Positions 16,605 to 24,128 of a stretch of DNA of 24,367 nucleotides are shown here, in pieces. The stretch's first letter is position 1; each line of letters starts with the position of its first letter. The stretch spans positions 1 to 24,367 of the forward strand of contig JAVMKL010000175.1 of the NCBI GenBank assembly GCA_031732875.1, written 5' to 3'. The position numbers were made by a program, and so were the translations under genes. A model generated the notes under the pieces. The model saw only the letters and a program-made list of their open reading frames with translations, made no database searches and was not told the DNA's origin. This DNA is from JAVMKJ01 sp031732875 (GTDB lineage: Bacteria; Pseudomonadota; Gammaproteobacteria; Competibacterales; Competibacteraceae).

Positions 16605-16909
16605 GACGGTTCCCTCTTGCGTGTGTTGGATAACGGTGGTTGGGCCATAACAATGGCCTTCACCGGGGTAAACACGCCGCGCGGGAAAATATTCCAAGAG
16701 CCGTGTCAATTTTCCATCAATCCGACCACCGTACTTGATAGGTCGTACTCCTCTCGCTCGGCCCGGTGGGCGTCAGGCAATCCTTGTCGACCCGATCGGC
16801 CAGTTCCGATGGTGGCCACCCGAACCATCCTGGATCGGAATGGCCTTCACCTAAGGAACGGTGACGACAGCGATTCGCTTCAGGGCCAAAAATCTGTAAC
16901 AATTTTTCA
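16605..16909. other. Intergenic region upstream of the ECF operon
   Basis: About 305 bases between the acpH stop and the NTF2-like start. On the minus strand it has TTGACA (plus-strand 16704-16709) and a GGAAT a few bases downstream, but no convincing -10 at normal spacing. A 13-base direct repeat, AATGGCCTTCACC, occurs at 16652-16664 and 16839-16851. Reading frames here have no recognisable product. Confidence 0.6.
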
Positions 16910-17497
16910 CTACCCAGCGATGCCGCGAACGCGCGTGGCATAAGCAACCACCTCCGGAAAGAACGCCGCGAAATCCTCCGCCAACCCGTCGGCGTGGCGT
17001 TCCAGTTCGGGCAGCGCGTCGGCCAGCGGATTGGCCCGCCGCAGCCGGCCTGAAATTCCTCCCAAAGCTCGGCCGATGCCCTCCAGTTCGCGGTACGAGC
17101 CCAGCAAATCGTTAGCGGTCATGTAGGCGATACTGCGCTGCATGGGTAGCGGCCATTCGGCCTGGCGGGCGTGCAGCCGCGCGTAAACCGCCCGCGCGAA
17201 CTCGGCCAGCGGCACCGGCGAATAGTCGGACCAGTCGCGGGCCAGACAGTGATCGTAGAACAGGTCGACCAGGATGCCGGCATAGCGGCGAAACGGCGGC
17301 TGGAAACGACCACGACCGCGGGCGGTCACCGGATGGGCGTCGGTGAAAGCATCCACTTGGCGATGCAGCCGCACGCCGAGCCGCACGCCCGGCGACCAAT
17401 CCTCCGGCACCGGACCCCGCAGGAATTCGCCCAGCAGGCTGCCCACCAGCAGTTCGGGATCTTCGCCGGCCAAATGGAAATGGGCCAGATAGTTCAT
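16910..17497 (-). CDS. acpH: Acyl carrier protein phosphodiesterase
   Basis: Removes the 4'-phosphopantetheine arm from holo-acyl carrier protein in the cytoplasm. The 195-residue length matches E. coli AcpH (about 193). Conserved blocks seen are MNYLAHFHLA at the N terminus, LLVGSLLGEFLRG, LHRQVDAFTDAHP, and YAGILVDLFYDHCLA with metal-binding Asp and His of this HD-like family, then YMTANDLL. It starts 30 bases after regA on the same strand with no strong ribosome site, so it may be transcribed with regBA. Confidence 0.93.
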   Translation of the reverse strand: MNYLAHFHLAGEDPELLVGSLLGEFLRGPVPEDWSPGVRLGVRLHRQVDAFTDAHPVTARGRGRFQPPFRRYAGILVDLFYDHCLARDWSDYSPVPLAEFARAVYARLHARQAEWPLPMQRSIAYMTANDLLGSYRELEGIGRALGGISGRLRRANPLADALPELERHADGLAEDFAAFFPEVVAYATRVRGIAG

Positions 17498-17527
17498 GGT
17501 GTGGCGTTGCGGGCGAGAAGAGGAAAG

Positions 17528-18073
17528 TCAGGATCGAACCGGCCGCTTGGCCAATTTGCGCTGCAAGGTGCGGCGGTGCATGCCCAACTGCCGCGCGGTG
17601 GCGGAGATGTTGCCGTCATTGTCGCGCAGCACCCGCTGGATGTGCTCCCATTCCAGGCGATTCACGCTCAGGGGGCGGGCGCTGACCGGCACGCCGGGAT
17701 CTCCCCCACTGGCGGCGAAAGCCGCCAGCACCTGGTCAGCGTCGGCCGGCTTGGCCAGATAATTCACCGCGCCGAGTTTGATGGCTTCCACCGCCGTGGC
17801 GATGCTGGCGTAGCCGGTCAGGACCACGATGCGGGTGGCGGGATCGAGCGCCAGCAGGTCCGGAATCAGGCTCAGCCCCGAATCGCCGGCCAGATTGAGA
17901 TCCACCACGGCGTATTCCGGCGGTTCGAGCCGCGCCTGGTGCAGGGCCGCCGCGCTGCTGTGGGCGGCCGCCACGGCGAAGCCGCGCCGGCTCAGGGCGA
18001 GTCCCAGCACCCGGCAGAACGTCGCGTCGTCGTCCACCAGCAACAGGCTGGAACGCTCGGTCGAATCCATCAT
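17528..18073 (-). CDS. regA: RegA/PrrA/ActR-family redox response regulator
   Basis: A 181-residue two-domain regulator. The receiver has LLLVDDD (acidic residues 14-16), the phosphoacceptor Asp58 in YAVVDLNL, VVLTGY and the conserved Lys in YLAKP. A short linker leads to a Fis-type helix-turn-helix (EHIQRVLRDNDGNISATARQLGMHRRTLQRKL), the almost invariant DNA-binding domain of RegA/PrrA. In family members this regulator controls oxidases, photosynthesis, nitrogen and carbon fixation in response to redox state. The ATG overlaps the regB stop (ATGA), so the pair is co-translated. Three matching binding palindromes lie at 19345, 19598 and 21631. Confidence 0.95.
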   Translation of the reverse strand: MMDSTERSSLLLVDDDATFCRVLGLALSRRGFAVAAAHSSAAALHQARLEPPEYAVVDLNLAGDSGLSLIPDLLALDPATRIVVLTGYASIATAVEAIKLGAVNYLAKPADADQVLAAFAASGGDPGVPVSARPLSVNRLEWEHIQRVLRDNDGNISATARQLGMHRRTLQRKLAKRPVRS

Positions 18074-19305
18074 GCGACTTCGGCCCGCGCCGGCAAGTCG
18101 ATGCGGGTGCAGGTTCCGCCCCAGGGATCGCGCGCCAGGCTCACCTGCCCGCCCAACCGCTCCAGCGCGGCGTGCGCCAGCAGCAGCCCGATGCCGGTGC
18201 CGCCACTCTTGGTGGAAAAAAAGGCTTCGCCGGCGCGTTCCGCCACTTCCGCCGACAGGCCCGGCCCCCGATCGCGAATCTCGATGATCACCCGGCGCGC
18301 GTCCCAGCGTCCCGCCAGATCCACGCCGTCGGGGCAGGCGTCGGCCGCGTTATCGAGCAGGCTGATCAAGGTCTGGCCGATGGTCTGCGGCGCCGTCACC
18401 GCCGGCGGCGGCAACGGTCCGGCGCAGTTCACCCGCAGCGGTACGCGGGGATGCAGCAGTTGCCAGCGGTTGCGCGTACGCTCCAGCAACACGTCCAGCG
18501 TCTGCGCCGCCTCGCGGTCGGCCGCCAGATCGGCGCCGCGCAGCAGATCGCCGAGGATGGATTTGCACGCCTCCACCTGCTGGCGCAGAGTGCGCAAGTC
18601 GGCGCACAGCATCGCGTCCTCGCCGTGCTCGCGTTCCAGTTCCCTGGCCAGCACGGCGATGGTGGACAGTGGGGTACCCAATTCGTGGGCCGCGCCGGCC
18701 GCGAACATGCCCAGCGCCAGAATCTGCTCGTCGCGCAGCGCTTCCTCGCGCAATTGCGCCACCTGCCGGTCCCGTTGGCGCAACGCCGCCGCCAACCGCG
18801 CCACGAAACCGGCGATCAGCAGGGCGCTGATGACGAACACCAGCCACATACCCCATAGATGCGCGTGAAAGCCGGGACCGTGGCCGCTGAGCATGCCCGG
18901 CAGCGGCAGATAATGGAACATCAGCGCCGTGTAAACCGTCACCGTCACTCCCGCCATTGCCCAGACGCACCCAGCCGGCAACAACGCGGCGGTGATGACC
19001 AGGGGCAACAGCAGCAGCGAAACGAAGGGATTGCTGGCGCCGCCGCTGAAGAACAGCAGCACTGCGAGCGCCAGCACGTCGAGTTGCAAATACGCGAACA
19101 ACTCCCACGCCATCACCGGCGCTACCCACCGAACCCGTAGGCGCAGCGCGGCGAACGCCAGCGCCATCAGGCCCAGAAACATGCCGACAGCCCACAACGG
19201 CAGCGGTTGCGGGGGCATCAGGCCAAAGCGCAGCCAGAACAGCATGACGCACGGTCCCAACACCACCAGCAAACGGAGTAGCAACAAGCGCCGCAAGTCT
19301 TCCAT
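18070..19305 (-). CDS. regB: RegB/PrrB-type redox sensor histidine kinase
   Basis: A 411-residue membrane kinase with about six N-terminal helices. The quinone-binding signature GGxxNPF is present as GGASNPF (residues 88-94). The H-box is AAGAAHELGTPLSTI with His207. The redox-sensing cysteine is Cys247 in EACKSIL, 40 residues after His207, the same spacing as His225 and Cys265 in Rhodobacter capsulatus RegB. The ATPase domain has LLDNAADACPDGV, IRDRGPGL and TGIGLLLAHA. I start it at the ATG at 19305 with GGAG upstream; the longer frame to 19368 adds an implausible Cys/Arg-rich tail. A RegA-type palindrome lies 40 bases upstream, suggesting autoregulation. Confidence 0.96.
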   Translation of the reverse strand: MEDLRRLLLLRLLVVLGPCVMLFWLRFGLMPPQPLPLWAVGMFLGLMALAFAALRLRVRWVAPVMAWELFAYLQLDVLALAVLLFFSGGASNPFVSLLLLPLVITAALLPAGCVWAMAGVTVTVYTALMFHYLPLPGMLSGHGPGFHAHLWGMWLVFVISALLIAGFVARLAAALRQRDRQVAQLREEALRDEQILALGMFAAGAAHELGTPLSTIAVLARELEREHGEDAMLCADLRTLRQQVEACKSILGDLLRGADLAADREAAQTLDVLLERTRNRWQLLHPRVPLRVNCAGPLPPPAVTAPQTIGQTLISLLDNAADACPDGVDLAGRWDARRVIIEIRDRGPGLSAEVAERAGEAFFSTKSGGTGIGLLLAHAALERLGGQVSLARDPWGGTCTRIDLPARAEVA

Positions 19306-19344
19306 CCAGCAAGCTCCGATTCGGTCACCGCCGCTTCGGGCGCG

Positions 19345-19361
19345 GCGACAGCATTTGTCGC
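19345..19361. promoter_or_regulatory. RegA/PrrA-type binding palindrome upstream of regB
   Basis: GCGACAGCATTTGTCGC: half-sites GCGACA and TGTCGC with five bases between them, matching the known variable-spacing GCGNC-N-GNCGC consensus. It ends 40 bases before the regB start codon, in a position suited to autoregulation. Confidence 0.7.
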
Positions 19362-19544
19362 ATTCCAAACCGCTCCATCAATCCTTAACATCGGAGTCCA
19401 GCTTGGGGCGACGGGGCCCGCTGGTTTTGGGCCAAGGGGGTTCCGGCGTGGGTCTGGACAACACGCGCCAGCCGCCGAGGGCGCCGACGAACGAAAGCCA
19501 TCGTCACAAACCTCGCCGGTCTCTCATCGATCTTCGAACATCAT

Positions 19545-19566
19545 GCCCGCCTGGCGGGAGGCGGGC
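19545..19566. repeat. REP-like GC-rich hairpin
   Basis: GCCCGCCT (19545-19552) pairs perfectly with AGGCGGGC (19559-19566) around a GGCGGG loop. No T-run follows on either strand, so a simple terminator is unlikely. It lies between two divergent genes, where no terminator is needed; a repetitive extragenic palindrome or regulatory hairpin is more likely. Confidence 0.6.
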
Positions 19567-19597
19567 TTCATTGTAGCGATTCCCTCGATTCCACCGG

Positions 19598-19616
19598 GTG
19601 CGACAATTTGTCGCAC
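19598..19616. promoter_or_regulatory. RegA/PrrA-type binding palindrome upstream of PCu(A)C-SCO genes
   Basis: GTGCGACAATTTGTCGCAC is a perfect 9-bp inverted repeat around one base and fits GCGNC-N-GNCGC with spacing shorter than at regB. Its centre is about 54 bases upstream of the start site expected from the GATAAT at 19649, an activator-like position. It shares 20 bases with the site at 21630. Confidence 0.75.
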
Positions 19617-19788
19617 CCCCCTCCATTTTCCCCCAGCGATGTTGGCTGGATAATCCGAAGCGGCGCGTGCTTGGGAGTACCCTCTTATCACCCAGCCAGC
19701 GGCTGGCGCTTCCCAGCCCCGCCCGTTGAGATCAAGATATCCATTGCTCTTGGAGCATCACCCCCAATATTCGGAGATTTCCAGATCC

Positions 19789-20271
19789 ATGAACATCAAG
19801 TTGTCCGCGCTGGGTTTGTTGCTCGCACTGAGCACCCCCGTTTTGGCCGCCGATACCGCAACGATCAAAGTCGAGGAGCCATGGGCGCGAGAAAGCCCGC
19901 CCACCGTCACCAACGGCGCCGCTTACATGACGCTCGTCAACACGGGCAAGGAGGCGGACCGCCTGGTCAGCGCGTCCGGCGAGGTTTCGGCCACCGTCGA
20001 GCTGCACACCCATCTGATGGAGGACGGGATGATGAAAATGCGTCCGATCAAAACCATCGAAGTCAATCCCGGCGAACCCGCCGTGCTCAAGCCCGGTGGA
20101 TTGCACATCATGTTGATCGGACTTAAAAAGCCCTTGGTGGCGGACCAAACCTTTCCCCTGCGCCTGCGCTTCGAAAAAGCCGGCGAGATACCGGTGGAAG
20201 TGAAGGTGAGTAAAATGGGTCCGGGAGAAGGCGCCGAGCAGTCGCATCACAAAGACCACAAGGCGCAATGA
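19789..20271 (+). CDS. Periplasmic copper chaperone PCu(A)C
   Basis: A 160-residue exported protein that carries Cu(I) to the CuA/CuB centres of respiratory oxidases, often with SCO. It has a Sec signal peptide (MNIKLSALGLLLALSTPVLAA). The mature domain carries the binding pattern: HTHLMEDGMMKM supplies the His and Met ligands, and GLHIML supplies the HxM pair. A histidine-rich tail (SHHKDH) ends the protein. The ATG at 19789 was chosen because the signal peptide starts there and CGGAG lies upstream, though at a longish distance. SCO follows 66 bases downstream on the same strand. A RegA-type palindrome lies 170 bases upstream. Confidence 0.95.
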   Translation: MNIKLSALGLLLALSTPVLAADTATIKVEEPWARESPPTVTNGAAYMTLVNTGKEADRLVSASGEVSATVELHTHLMEDGMMKMRPIKTIEVNPGEPAVLKPGGLHIMLIGLKKPLVADQTFPLRLRFEKAGEIPVEVKVSKMGPGEGAEQSHHKDHKAQ

Positions 20272-20337
20272 CGTTAAATTTTTCAGAGAGGGGTTGGAGA
20301 TCCCGGTTCCAGCCCCGCTCGACGAGAAGGCCATACC

Positions 20338-20982
20338 ATGACGCGCGGCAAACAAATTATCCTGATACTGGCCGGTGCGCTGGCTTTGGGTTTTGGCCTC
20401 TGGCTGGGTCAAATACTGACCCGCCCTCCAGTCCAGCCTCCGGCCATCTCCGGCATCCTCTTTCCCGAACCCAGGGAAATCGAAGACTTCACCCTGACCG
20501 ACCAGACCGGCCAGCCTTTCCACCGCGACTGGTTTTTGGGCAAGTGGACCTTTCTGTACTTCGGCTATACCTACTGTCCCGATGTATGTCCGCTAACGCT
20601 GTTCGAACTCGCCAAGGTGCAGCAACAACTGGCGCGAAATAACTTGGATCAGGATACCGCCTACATGCTGATTTCGGTGGACCCCCAACGCGATACGCCG
20701 CAACGGCTGGGAGAATATACCCGCTATTTCAATCCAAAATTTCTAGGCGCCACCGGCGCGCCGGAGGAACTGAACAAGCTGGCGCGACAATTTGGCGTTA
20801 TTTACATGCGCTCGCCCGATCAGGAGAATAAAGCCAATTACAGCATCGACCATTCTTCCACGGTGATCGTGATCGATCCCAATGCCCATCTGCACGCCAT
20901 CCTTACCCCTCCCCACAAGCCGGAAACCATCGTGTCCGATTTCATGAAAATTCGCGAACACTACCGATCAATCAATAATTAA
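20338..20982 (+). CDS. SCO1/SenC family cytochrome oxidase copper-assembly protein
   Basis: A 214-residue membrane-anchored thioredoxin-fold protein for copper insertion into cytochrome oxidase. One N-terminal helix (QIILILAGALALGFGLWLG) tethers it to the periplasmic face; no lipobox is present. The copper site is complete: Cys80 and Cys84 in YCPDVCP and His172 in YSIDHSSTV. ISVDPQRDTP is also typical. AGAAGG lies eight bases before the ATG. It probably shares a transcript with the PCu(A)C gene and converges on the small membrane protein gene with 44 bases between; that gap is AT-rich without a clear hairpin. Confidence 0.96.
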   Translation: MTRGKQIILILAGALALGFGLWLGQILTRPPVQPPAISGILFPEPREIEDFTLTDQTGQPFHRDWFLGKWTFLYFGYTYCPDVCPLTLFELAKVQQQLARNNLDQDTAYMLISVDPQRDTPQRLGEYTRYFNPKFLGATGAPEELNKLARQFGVIYMRSPDQENKANYSIDHSSTVIVIDPNAHLHAILTPPHKPETIVSDFMKIREHYRSINN

Positions 20983-21026
20983 ATCGTTACTTTATTTAAA
21001 AAATCGACCATGACATTTCAGATTAT

Positions 21027-21524
21027 TCACGAACCAGCCAGCAGATTGAATTCCGCCAAATAGGTTGTATCACTCACGACTTCCACCGTAACCCGCCATT
21101 CCCGGCGTCCCATCGAGCAAACTGGCAAGATTGCGTGTCCCCGCCACGTTTTATCCGCCTGTTGGCTGAGATCGAAGCGGTTAAATCCCATATCCATGTT
21201 CGACATGGAAAAATTGACCGCGACTTTTTTGGCCTTGGCCGCTTCCCGCCCAATGAGATTTACCCCCACGGGGAATGCGGTCAGCGGTTGTACGCTGTCC
21301 CCCAGCCCGAGCGTTACGGTCAACGTCGCATCGCCGGCCGTACAAAGCCCGCCCACGGGATTACAGGCGGCATCGGCATTCAAAACAGTGGCGTGAACTG
21401 GGTTTCGCTGTAACCAATGATTTAAGAGAGGATAATGCACGCTTCCCAGGATGCCCAATAGAAATAAAACGGTAATCGCCCCACCGAACACCAGAAAATC
21501 CTGCCTCATCATATTCTGCCCCAT
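21027..21524 (-). CDS. Small membrane protein with Met/Cys-rich exported domain (FixH/YtkA-like)
   Basis: About 165 residues: a short cytoplasmic N terminus, one membrane helix (FLVFGGAITVLFLLGILGSV) and an extracytoplasmic beta-rich domain. It holds CNPVGGLC, then MSNMDMGFNRFDL and VCSMGRREW, a pattern like the methionine motif of FixH/YtkA-type domains linked to copper and oxidase assembly. I do not recognise a named family with certainty. The start is uncertain: ATGs at 21524, 21566 and 21605 are in frame, none with a good ribosome site; an extended -10 (TGTTACGAT, plus-strand 21604-21612) would exclude 21605. A RegA-type palindrome about 40 bases upstream of that promoter and the convergent SCO gene suggest a shared role in copper delivery. 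Confidence 0.75.
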   Translation of the reverse strand: MGQNMMRQDFLVFGGAITVLFLLGILGSVHYPLLNHWLQRNPVHATVLNADAACNPVGGLCTAGDATLTVTLGLGDSVQPLTAFPVGVNLIGREAAKAKKVAVNFSMSNMDMGFNRFDLSQQADKTWRGHAILPVCSMGRREWRVTVEVVSDTTYLAEFNLLAGS

Positions 21525-21630
21525 AGCCTCGATAATGATCCGTACGCCACTCTCCTCCTCATTCATGGCGCTGAATACCAACTTTTGGCAGGGCGCCGAT
21601 CCCATCGTAACAGTTCACATGATCCCGTGG

Positions 21631-21649
21631 GTGCGACAATTTGTCGCAT
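21631..21649. promoter_or_regulatory. RegA/PrrA-type binding palindrome upstream of the FixH/YtkA-like gene
   Basis: TGCGACAATTTGTCGCA (21632-21648) is a perfect 8-bp inverted repeat around one base and, with its flank GGG, repeats 20 bases of the site at 19596-19615. It lies 107 bases upstream of the chosen start and about 43 bases upstream of the start site expected from the extended -10 at 21604-21612 on the minus strand. Confidence 0.75.
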
Positions 21650-21765
21650 TCTCACCTTGTTCTCCTCGAATTACCGTAGACATGCTCGTGCAGAAAAATG
21701 TAAAAAGCTCGATCTGTTGAATCGGCCGGATAGAAAAGCCAACGACCCAGATTCCTCGCCAGCCC

Positions 21766-23769
21766 TCAAGCCCGGAACCGTCGCACCAGCCGCCGCAACT
21801 GGCGCACGTCCGCCAGCGAGGGTGCCGGCCCATAGCGCAGCACCGCGTAGAGCTGACCGATCTCCCGCGCCGGCCCCGCCAATTCCGGCCGGCTGGCCGC
21901 AACCCGCTCGGCGAACGCCAGCGGTCCTTCGCGCGCGCCGCGCGCCAGCCCCCGCCGGGCTAACCGGGCGCAGAACCGCAGCCAGGCTCGCGCCACCGGA
22001 TCGGGGACCCAGCGCTTGCGCCAGCGCAGGCCGGCGACGAGCAGACCGAAACCACTCAGGACCGCCGTCATCGCCACCGTCATCTCACCCCAGTCCACCG
22101 GTCCGAATCCGAGCCCCGAAAGAAACTCCTTTTGCCGGTCCGGTCCATAGGCCAATACCCACTCGTTCCAGGCATTGCTGAACGAATCCCAGGTCAACGC
22201 CAGTTGTCGCAGCCACTCCCCTCCCCCGCCCCTGCGCGCCATGAACGGCAGTTCCAGCGGGTCGGCCACGGCAGCATACAGTCCGTCCTGAACCCGCGTG
22301 GGCGCCACCGCCGCCGTGGGGTCCACGCGGACCCAGCCGCGCTCCGGCAGCCAGACCTCGGCCCAGGCATGGGCATCGGACTGGCGAACGATCAGATAAT
22401 CGCCCAGTTCGTTACGCTCCCCGCCCTGATAGCCGGTCACCACCCGCGCCGGTACTTCGGCCGCCCGCATCAGAAACACGAAGGCGCTGGCGTAGTGCTC
22501 GCAAAAACCCTGGCGAGTCCGGAACAGAAAATCGTCCACGCCATCGCTGCCCAGCAACGGCGGGGTCAACGTGTAATAGAACGCCTGCTCGCGAAACAGG
22601 GCGAGCGCGGCGTCGACCAGCGCGCCGGGCCGGGAATCGCGCTCCCGCCACTCGGCCGCCAGCGCGCGGGCGCGCGGATTGCCCCGGGCCGGCAACCGCA
22701 GGGCGCGGTTGCGTTCCGCCGCGCTCAGCTCGCCCGTCCGGTAACGGGGATAGGACCGCATCTCGTAGCGGTACACCTCGTTGACCGGCTGGTCGCGCAG
22801 CACCTGAAACGACGGGGTCATGCCGGCGCGCGCCGGCAGGCTGGCGGGCAAATCCAGGGCGAGCAGCCAGCGGCGGTTGCTCGGCTCCATGATGACCGAA
22901 TACTCCAGCGCCGCTCCCTCCGCTGCGAAGGGTATCGGCGTCCTGGCCGGCAACTCATCGGCGCGGGTCCAGCGGCGGCCGTCGAAATTCCACAGGATCG
23001 GGCCGCGCCAGTAAAGCTGGGACTGCGGCGGAAGGTCACCGGCAAATCGGACCCGGAACGCCACCGCGCCGGACTTGGTCAGTTGGCTGACCGTGCCCGG
23101 CATCATCTCCTCGGACAGCCCGGTCCGACCCTCGTAAGCGTCCTTGGGCAGCCCCCACAGCGGTCCGGGAATGCGCGGGAACAGGACGAACAAAACCAGC
23201 ATCACCGGAACGGCCTGCAAGACCATCCGACCAGCCAGCCACAACGGCGCGAGCGCCGTCAACCCGGCGTGCTGGCGGTGGATCATCACCTGAGCCGCCA
23301 GCATGACCAGCACCACCACGCACAGCCAGGCGACCATCGGGATTTCCTGGCTGTAGAGCAAATTGCTCATCACCAGCAGGTACCCCAGAAACACCAGCAC
23401 TACCCCATCCCGCAGGCCGCGCGTTTCCAGCAGCTTGCAGGCGGTCATGGCGGTCAGCAGCGCCACGCCGGCGTCGCGGCCGAACAGCGTCCGAAAGTCG
23501 ATCAGCACGCCAGCTCCGGCCACTATCGCCACCACGAGCAGCAGCCAGCGGGGCGGCAACGGTTTGTCGCGGACCGCGATGAACCAGCGCCAGCCGGCGA
23601 TGGCGGCGAACAGCGCCGCGAGCCAGAGCGGGAGTTCGGCGGCGTGCGGCGCCACCGCCAGCGCCAGCGTGACCAGGAGCCAGGCCAGCGCCAGCGGGGT
23701 CAACGGTTCTTCGGGTCGTTTGGAAGAGAGCGGGGCATGAGGGGAACGCCAGCGCTTCCAGAACTTCAT
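21766..23769 (-). CDS. TgpA-type membrane transglutaminase-like protein
   Basis: A 667-residue inner-membrane protein with the TgpA architecture: about six N-terminal helices (DUF3488), a periplasmic transglutaminase-like domain, one further helix (VAMTAVLSGFGLLVAG) and a cytoplasmic DUF4129-like tail. The catalytic triad is intact: Cys423 in GFCEHYASAF, His467 in DAHAWAEVW and Asp483 in VRVDPTAAV. The biological substrate is unknown; TgpA is essential in Pseudomonas aeruginosa. I chose the ATG at 23769, with GGGAG nine bases upstream, over a GTG at 23805. In many genomes tgpA follows moxR and DUF58 genes; neither is within the 560 bases upstream, so the usual cluster is absent or broken here. 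Confidence 0.94.
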   Translation of the reverse strand: MKFWKRWRSPHAPLSSKRPEEPLTPLALAWLLVTLALAVAPHAAELPLWLAALFAAIAGWRWFIAVRDKPLPPRWLLLVVAIVAGAGVLIDFRTLFGRDAGVALLTAMTACKLLETRGLRDGVVLVFLGYLLVMSNLLYSQEIPMVAWLCVVVLVMLAAQVMIHRQHAGLTALAPLWLAGRMVLQAVPVMLVLFVLFPRIPGPLWGLPKDAYEGRTGLSEEMMPGTVSQLTKSGAVAFRVRFAGDLPPQSQLYWRGPILWNFDGRRWTRADELPARTPIPFAAEGAALEYSVIMEPSNRRWLLALDLPASLPARAGMTPSFQVLRDQPVNEVYRYEMRSYPRYRTGELSAAERNRALRLPARGNPRARALAAEWRERDSRPGALVDAALALFREQAFYYTLTPPLLGSDGVDDFLFRTRQGFCEHYASAFVFLMRAAEVPARVVTGYQGGERNELGDYLIVRQSDAHAWAEVWLPERGWVRVDPTAAVAPTRVQDGLYAAVADPLELPFMARRGGGGEWLRQLALTWDSFSNAWNEWVLAYGPDRQKEFLSGLGFGPVDWGEMTVAMTAVLSGFGLLVAGLRWRKRWVPDPVARAWLRFCARLARRGLARGAREGPLAFAERVAASRPELAGPAREIGQLYAVLRYGPAPSLADVRQLRRLVRRFRA

Positions 23770-23987
23770 CAAGGGAGACTCCCGCAAACTGCGTAACAAT
23801 CGCACAAGTGTTGACAGGTTATAAAAAATGCCGCCATTTATTCTATTTCGCTGGCAAAATTCCCCCTACTGTAAGTTTTCCTGCGATTGCATCCCGATCC
23901 TTCATCGATGTCTGAGAGGCTGTATAAAAACTAACCGACTGATTGATAAAAAATCCGTAGGATACGCATTGCTTGGGGTCGCCGACG

Positions 23988-24087
23988 AGCGGCGGACGTG
24001 AGTCCGCTGTTTCCGTGCCAGCCGCTATCGCCGACGTCTTGCCGCGTTCCGGGAAACAGGGGGCTGACGCCCCCCGCTCGCGGAACG
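23988..24087. repeat. Double hairpin element
   Basis: GCGGAC (23992-23997) pairs with GTCCGC (24002-24007) around a GTGA loop. GGGGGC (24059-24064) pairs with GCCCCC (24069-24074) around TGAC, and this second hairpin is enclosed by CGTTCCG (24045-24051) and CGGAACG (24081-24087). The design resembles dispersed extragenic palindromes. Only one copy is in the window. Confidence 0.55.
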
Positions 24088-24128
24088 ACCGCGCCGCTCT
24101 CACAGGGAGAGGGGAGTTTTTGTACTCT

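Larger units (their letters stand above)
19306..19788. other. Divergent regulatory region between regB and the PCu(A)C gene
   Basis: A 483-base region without a credible gene. It holds two RegA-type palindromes (19345-19361 and 19598-19616), a strong GC-rich hairpin (19545-19566), and a 6-bp inverted repeat CCAGCC/GGCTGG (19692-19706). A GATAAT at 19649-19654 is the best -10 candidate for the copper genes; its -35 is weak, which would fit activator dependence. Confidence 0.75.

Noticed and set aside
16717..16947. 76-codon minus-strand frame in the ECF upstream region
   Set aside because: It overlaps the acpH end, has no ribosome site and matches no family I know.
17171..18868. Plus-strand open frame of 565 codons
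   Set aside because: Antisense to acpH, regA and regB; composition typical of shadow translation.
20983..21026. Terminator between SCO and the convergent gene
   Set aside because: The gap is AT-rich but has no GC stem followed by a T-run.
23789..23805. A fourth RegA-type site upstream of tgpA (GCGTAACAATCGC)
   Set aside because: Both half-sites miss the essential C or G of GCGNC/GNCGC, so it is probably chance.
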